Assembly: GCA_029288095.1 (NCBI GenBank)
Contig: JARFPW010000169.1
Location: 1-9,060 of the forward strand
Reading direction: 5' to 3'
Source of the DNA: Gemmatimonadota bacterium
GTDB taxonomy: Bacteria > Gemmatimonadota > Gemmatimonadetes > Palauibacterales > Palauibacteraceae
DNA length: 9,060 nt
The notes under the pieces are model-generated. The model did no database searches. It saw nothing but the letters and a program-made list of their open reading frames with translations, and was not told where the DNA came from. The translations under genes were made by a program, and so were the position numbers. Of the stretch, positions 5,556 through 9,060 are shown one piece after another (the first letter of the stretch is position 1; every line of letters begins with the position of its first letter).

Positions 5556-7075
5556 GCCAGGAGCGCCCTCCGCGCACCCAGCACGCCGGCGCCGCAGAAG
5601 TAGGGTCCGCCCGGGTGGCTGCCCGCGCCGGCGAGGAACAGGCCCGCGATCGGCGTCTCATACCTCGACAAGGCGATCGACGGGCGCTGCAACCACAGCT
5701 GGTCCAGCGCCAGTTCGCCGTGGTACAGGTGTCCGCCCGGCATTCCGAACTCTCGCTCCAGGTCATCCGGCATCAGCAGTGACTCACCGATGATCCGATT
5801 GCCCACACCCGGGGAGACACTCTCCAGCACTTCGATGACCTGAGCCCGCAGTCGGGTCCGAGCCTCGTCGCTCCAACCGGTCTCTCCGCCGTGGGGCACG
5901 CCGTGAACATGAACGACAAGGGTAGCCCCGCCCGCCGGGGCATGGGGCTCGCCGCGCCAGATTCGCACATCCAGGCACGGTTCGTCGGGCAGCGTGCCGT
6001 ACTTCAGGGCGTCGGCGGCCCGCTCCAGCTCCACCTCCGAGCCGGCGGTGATCAGCCGCTCGATCGGTTCCCCGCCCTCCCCGTTGGATCCGTCGATCGA
6101 CGAGCAGGCCAGCAACTGGATGGCGGTGTCGCCACGCCTGCGCCATCCGGTCATCTCGGTCTCCACGTGGTGCGGCAGGACCCCCGGTTCCAGGAGATCG
6201 AGGACCGTATGAGCCGGATCGAGAGTGGACAGCACGGTCCCTCCCGTAAGGCGCTCCTCGCCTACCGCGACGCCGGCCACATGCCCTCGGGCGGAATCGA
6301 CGAGAATCTTCGACGGATTGCTGCCCAGGTGGAACGTCACGCCCAGCTCTTCACATCGCGACAGGAGCGCGTCCACCAGGCCGGCGAGACCGCCCACCGG
6401 TTCCGAACCTCGCGCGCATTCTCGCATCAGCATTAGCGCGGTCGTGCCGGCGGCGCGTGGACCGACGATAGTGCCGGAAAGTACGGGGGCCACCAGCCCG
6501 GCCTGGAGGGCGGGAGAGACGAAGTGTTCACCCAGCCAGTCGCGCGCGGGCAGCGTCACGATACGTAGCAACTCCATCATGTCAGCGTCGCCGAGCGAGC
6601 GAAGCCGCAGCCCGCGCATCGCGAGTTCGAGGACGTCCCTCAGCCCGGGTTCGTCCACCGCCGGCGGACCGTCACCGAGAACGCCATCGACGAATCCGGC
6701 CACCCGCTTGATGTACGCCCGCCATTCGCGGTAGGCCTCAGCGTCGGCCGCCGCCACCCCGTCCACCCGGTCGTGCCGGATAGTGATCAGAGGTGCCTCC
6801 CGTCCGACGTGCAGCACCGGGTGATCATCGCGCCACGCGAAGCCGGCCCGTTCCAGCTGGAGGTCGGCGAGCAGGGCCCGCCGCACGAGTGCGCCTTCGG
6901 TCAGCAGGCCAGGAGCGGAGTAGCCTTCGGCCACGCGAACTCGTCCCGCGAGGCCTCCGGGGCGCTCCCGACCGTCGATCACGTGGACCGTCCGGCCTGC
7001 CTCGGCGAGCGTGGCCGCGGCGGCGAGACCTTCGATGTCCGCTCCCAGCACGAGTACCGTCGCCGGCGTGGTCAT
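5552..7075 (-). CDS. Divergent FAD-dependent oxidoreductase, phytoene-desaturase/PYROXD2-like (second paralogue)
   Basis: This 507-residue flavoprotein-type amine oxidase/CrtI superfamily member (COG1233-like) starts at the ATG at 7075-7073, which overlaps the stop of the upstream paralogue as ATGA. The N-terminal dinucleotide motif reads VLVLGADIEGL: the first and third Gly of GxGxxG are kept, but the middle Gly is Asp13. The acidic residue after the second strand is Asp34 (VHVID), followed by PGGLAGR. The C-terminal half keeps the block shared with its neighbour, EFGMPGGHLYHGELALDQL, then QRP, RYETP and LFLAGAGSHPGG (479-490), the usual second FAD-contact region. The shared block shows tandem duplication and divergence. 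The substrate is unknown. Because of Asp13, FAD may bind in a changed way, or the protein may be a non-catalytic partner of the neighbour. Carotenoid desaturation is not indicated, as no other carotenoid gene is present. Confidence 0.85.
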   Translation of the reverse strand: MTTPATVLVLGADIEGLAAAATLAEAGRTVHVIDGRERPGGLAGRVRVAEGYSAPGLLTEGALVRRALLADLQLERAGFAWRDDHPVLHVGREAPLITIRHDRVDGVAAADAEAYREWRAYIKRVAGFVDGVLGDGPPAVDEPGLRDVLELAMRGLRLRSLGDADMMELLRIVTLPARDWLGEHFVSPALQAGLVAPVLSGTIVGPRAAGTTALMLMRECARGSEPVGGLAGLVDALLSRCEELGVTFHLGSNPSKILVDSARGHVAGVAVGEERLTGGTVLSTLDPAHTVLDLLEPGVLPHHVETEMTGWRRRGDTAIQLLACSSIDGSNGEGGEPIERLITAGSEVELERAADALKYGTLPDEPCLDVRIWRGEPHAPAGGATLVVHVHGVPHGGETGWSDEARTRLRAQVIEVLESVSPGVGNRIIGESLLMPDDLEREFGMPGGHLYHGELALDQLWLQRPSIALSRYETPIAGLFLAGAGSHPGGPYFCGAGVLGARRALLA

Positions 7076-8670
7076 CCCGAGCGACCGTTCGTCCCGAGCA
7101 TCGCCCGCGCGCACAGGGCACCGGGGGATCCCATGAGTCCGCCCCCGGGGTGGGCCCCCGAGCCGGCGAGCCACAGATTACGGACCGGCGTGCGATAGCG
7201 CGCCCAGCCGGACGTCGGCCTCTGGAAGGCGAGCTGATCGAGGGTCAACTCGCCGTGGAAGATGTTGCCCTCGGAAAGCCCGAATTCCTGCTCCATGTCC
7301 CACGGTGTGAGCACCTGCTTGTGCAGGATGAGATCGCGGATGTTCGGTACGTACTCCTCGATCGTGTCGATCACCGTCTCGCCGAACGCGTCGCGCTTCT
7401 CCGGCCAGTGCTCGGCGCCCTCGCTGATCTCATAGGGCGCGTACTGGACGAAGCACGACATGACATGCTTCCCCGGCGGCGCGATCGTCGAATCGACGGT
7501 CGATGGAAGGACGATGTTGATGTACGGGCGCCGCGAGAACGAGCCGTATTTGGCATCATCGTAGGCGCGTTCGAGGTAGTCGATGCTCGGCGCGATCGCG
7601 ATATCGCCTCGCAAATGGGCGTCGCCCGGCCGGCAGGTGAACTCCGGGAGCCCGTCGAGCGCCAGGTTCACCTTCCCCGAACTGCCACGGAACCGGTAGC
7701 GGGACAGCGCCGCGACGAACTCTTCGGGTAGGTGTTCCGCGCCGACGAACCCCAGGAAGGTCCGTCTCGGATCACAGCCCGAAACGACCTGTGCGGCCTG
7801 CAGCTCGTCGCCGTTCTCCAGCACGACGCCGGTGGCCCGGCCTCCCTTGACGAGAATGCGTTCGACACCCGCCTCGGTGCGGATCTCAGCACCGAAGTGC
7901 CGGGCCGCGTTGGCGATCGCGTTGCTGACCCCGCCGGTGCCGCCGCGTGAGAACCCCCATGACCGGAAGGCCCCGTCGATCTCGCCCATGTAGTGATGGA
8001 GCAGCACGTAGGCAGTTCCAGGCGAGCGCACGCCGAGAAACGTCCCGATGATGCCGCTGACCGACATCGGAGCCTTCAGCTCTTCGGCCTCGAACCACTC
8101 GTCAAGGAAGTCTACGGCGCTCATGGTGAGGAGCTTGAGCCGCAGCTCCATCATGTCGATGCTCGCGTCCTGGAAGTGCCGCCCCAGCTTGAGCAGTCGC
8201 ACGAGCTCCGCCGGGTTCATGCTCGTCGGTACGGGAACGGGCGAGTCGATGATCGGCCGGACGAAGCGCCCGATCTTGCTCATTGCCCGGCTGAATTCCG
8301 GCATGAGCTCGGCATCGCGACGGCTGAACCGCGACACTTCGTCCCGCGTCAGCGCCGGATCTGCCCAGCGGCACATCGAGCGTCCGTCGGGCAACGGGAG
8401 GAAGGACGACTCCAGCGGGATCATCTCGAGCCCGAACCGTGACAATTCGAGGTCGCGGATGATCCACGGACGCAGAAGGCTGACCACGTAGGAGCACACC
8501 GAGTACGTGAACCCCGGAAACACCTCCTCGCTCACGGCTGCGCCCCCGAGCACATGGCGGCGCTCCAGTACGAGCACACGCTTCCCCGCTTTCGCGAGAT
8601 AGGCCGCGCAGGTCAGACCATTGTGCCCACCACCGACGACGATAGCGTCGTACTGCGCGCGACCCGCCAT
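7072..8670 (-). CDS. FAD-dependent oxidoreductase, PYROXD2/phytoene-desaturase-like
   Basis: This 532-residue protein has an intact N-terminal FAD motif, IVVGGGHNGLT (10-20), with the ribose-binding Glu36 in VLVLERRHVLGG. It continues EEVFPGF and SYVVSLLRP, a start very similar to human PYROXD2 and its many bacterial relatives (COG1233). Near the C-terminus are EFGLSEGNIFHGELTLDQL, QRP, RYRTP and LWLAGSGAHPGGG (499-511), the second FAD-contact region. The ATG at 8670-8668 overlaps the stop of the upstream GcvT-like gene by one base (TGATG), and AGAAGG lies 4 bases before it, so it is probably translationally coupled. No signal peptide or membrane anchor is seen. Members of this family oxidise or desaturate varied substrates, so the reaction cannot be read from sequence. 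The flanking aminomethyltransferase suggests an amine or methylated substrate, as inference only. Confidence 0.9.
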   Translation of the reverse strand: MAGRAQYDAIVVGGGHNGLTCAAYLAKAGKRVLVLERRHVLGGAAVSEEVFPGFTYSVCSYVVSLLRPWIIRDLELSRFGLEMIPLESSFLPLPDGRSMCRWADPALTRDEVSRFSRRDAELMPEFSRAMSKIGRFVRPIIDSPVPVPTSMNPAELVRLLKLGRHFQDASIDMMELRLKLLTMSAVDFLDEWFEAEELKAPMSVSGIIGTFLGVRSPGTAYVLLHHYMGEIDGAFRSWGFSRGGTGGVSNAIANAARHFGAEIRTEAGVERILVKGGRATGVVLENGDELQAAQVVSGCDPRRTFLGFVGAEHLPEEFVAALSRYRFRGSSGKVNLALDGLPEFTCRPGDAHLRGDIAIAPSIDYLERAYDDAKYGSFSRRPYINIVLPSTVDSTIAPPGKHVMSCFVQYAPYEISEGAEHWPEKRDAFGETVIDTIEEYVPNIRDLILHKQVLTPWDMEQEFGLSEGNIFHGELTLDQLAFQRPTSGWARYRTPVRNLWLAGSGAHPGGGLMGSPGALCARAMLGTNGRSG

Positions 8671-9060
8671 CAGGCCTTCTTTCTCTCTGGATCGAAGAAC
8701 GGCATCGGCCGCACGGTCGCCTTGACCCTGTGTCGCTCGTACTCGCAAGTGACTTCGATCTGCAACTGCGTGCCGACCGCGGCGCAGGCCGATTCCACCG
8801 TACACAATGCGAGATACTTCTTCAGCAGCGGTGACCAGGCGCGACTTGTCGCGTATCCGATCTGCCGCCCGCCGTGATACAGGGGTACGCCCTCCCTCGA
8901 CGTCGCGGTCTCGATGTATGGAATCAGGCCGAAGCGCTCATGGACCGCCTCGAACTCGTCCCAATCGATCTCGACGCCGACCAGCCGCCGCGCCGGTCCT
9001 CTCGCCAACTCCCGGCGCAGCGCGTCCTGGCCGATGAACGGCCCGCGGTCGAGCCTGACC
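8670..9060 (-). CDS. GcvT-type aminomethyltransferase, C-terminal part (cut by window end)
   Basis: The frame is open to the window edge, so only about the last 130 residues are visible; the start lies beyond 9060. The visible sequence begins with RGPFIGQDALRREL, matching the conserved F(I/L)G-x-x-AL segment of GcvT-like proteins. It then has the C-terminal GCV_T_C domain: GVPLYHGGRQIGYATSRAWSP, LKKYLALCTVES, GTQLQIEV, and KATVRPMPFFDPERKKA at the end. The family transfers one-carbon units to or from tetrahydrofolate. It includes the glycine cleavage T protein, the folate domains of dimethylglycine and sarcosine oxidising enzymes, and some O- and S-demethylases. Because it is followed by two flavin oxidoreductases rather than gcvH or gcvP, I think a demethylation or amine-catabolic role is likelier than glycine cleavage. 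The catalytic N-terminal part is outside the window, so this is not settled. Confidence 0.85.
   Translation of the reverse strand, partial: VRLDRGPFIGQDALRRELARGPARRLVGVEIDWDEFEAVHERFGLIPYIETATSREGVPLYHGGRQIGYATSRAWSPLLKKYLALCTVESACAAVGTQLQIEVTCEYERHRVKATVRPMPFFDPERKKA

Noticed and set aside
6793..7731. Plus-strand open frame of 312 codons across the two flavoprotein genes
   Set aside because: The translation is Arg/Pro-rich without motifs and spans the junction of two clear minus-strand genes; it is a GC-rich shadow.
5552..8670. Carotenoid biosynthesis cluster (two CrtI-like genes)
   Set aside because: The sequences resemble PYROXD2-type COG1233 proteins, and no crtB, crtE or other carotenoid gene is present.
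5552..8670. Flavoproteins as part of the sphingolipid pathway, for example as sphingoid-base desaturases
   Set aside because: They are on the opposite strand in a separate operon with a GcvT-like gene; nothing beyond adjacency links them to ceramide.

Overview
The window is a densely coded, GC-rich bacterial segment with nine protein-coding genes (seven complete, one cut at each edge). I found no RNA gene, mobile element, CRISPR array or long repeat. A bacterial sphingolipid operon, high GC, and an exported protein whose signal peptide ends in Ala-Ala before Gln-Gln suggest a Gram-negative-type bacterium. Gemmatimonadota or another uncultured sphingolipid-making lineage would fit, but this taxonomic guess is weak.

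Layout. Positions 1-126 hold the C-terminal 41 codons of an unidentified plus-strand gene. A 217-base non-coding or leader region follows (127-343). Then comes a plus-strand run of six genes: serine palmitoyltransferase (spt), a bacterial ceramide synthase-type acyltransferase (bcerS), a ceramide reductase-type SDR (cerR), a PAP2/Aur1-like membrane protein, an exported protein of unknown family, and a DUF302 protein. The first four are joined by 4-base start/stop overlaps and the last two follow after 11-base gaps with good ribosome binding sites, so this looks like one operon.

The minus strand carries a convergent second operon. In its reading direction it has the C-terminus of a GcvT-type aminomethyltransferase, a PYROXD2/phytoene-desaturase-like flavoprotein, and a second, divergent paralogue of that flavoprotein. 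These genes overlap by 1 and 4 bases. The two operons meet tail to tail, with their stop codons overlapping at 5552-5555.

How the genes work together. Spt would condense serine with an acyl thioester to 3-oxosphinganine, the bCerS-like protein would N-acylate it, and the CerR-like reductase would reduce the ketone to give dihydroceramide. The PAP2/Aur1-like protein is the natural candidate for adding or removing a head group. The exported protein and the DUF302 protein are the undescribed part of the operon. The minus-strand operon pairs a folate-type one-carbon transfer module with two flavin oxidoreductases, which suggests oxidation or demethylation of an unknown substrate.
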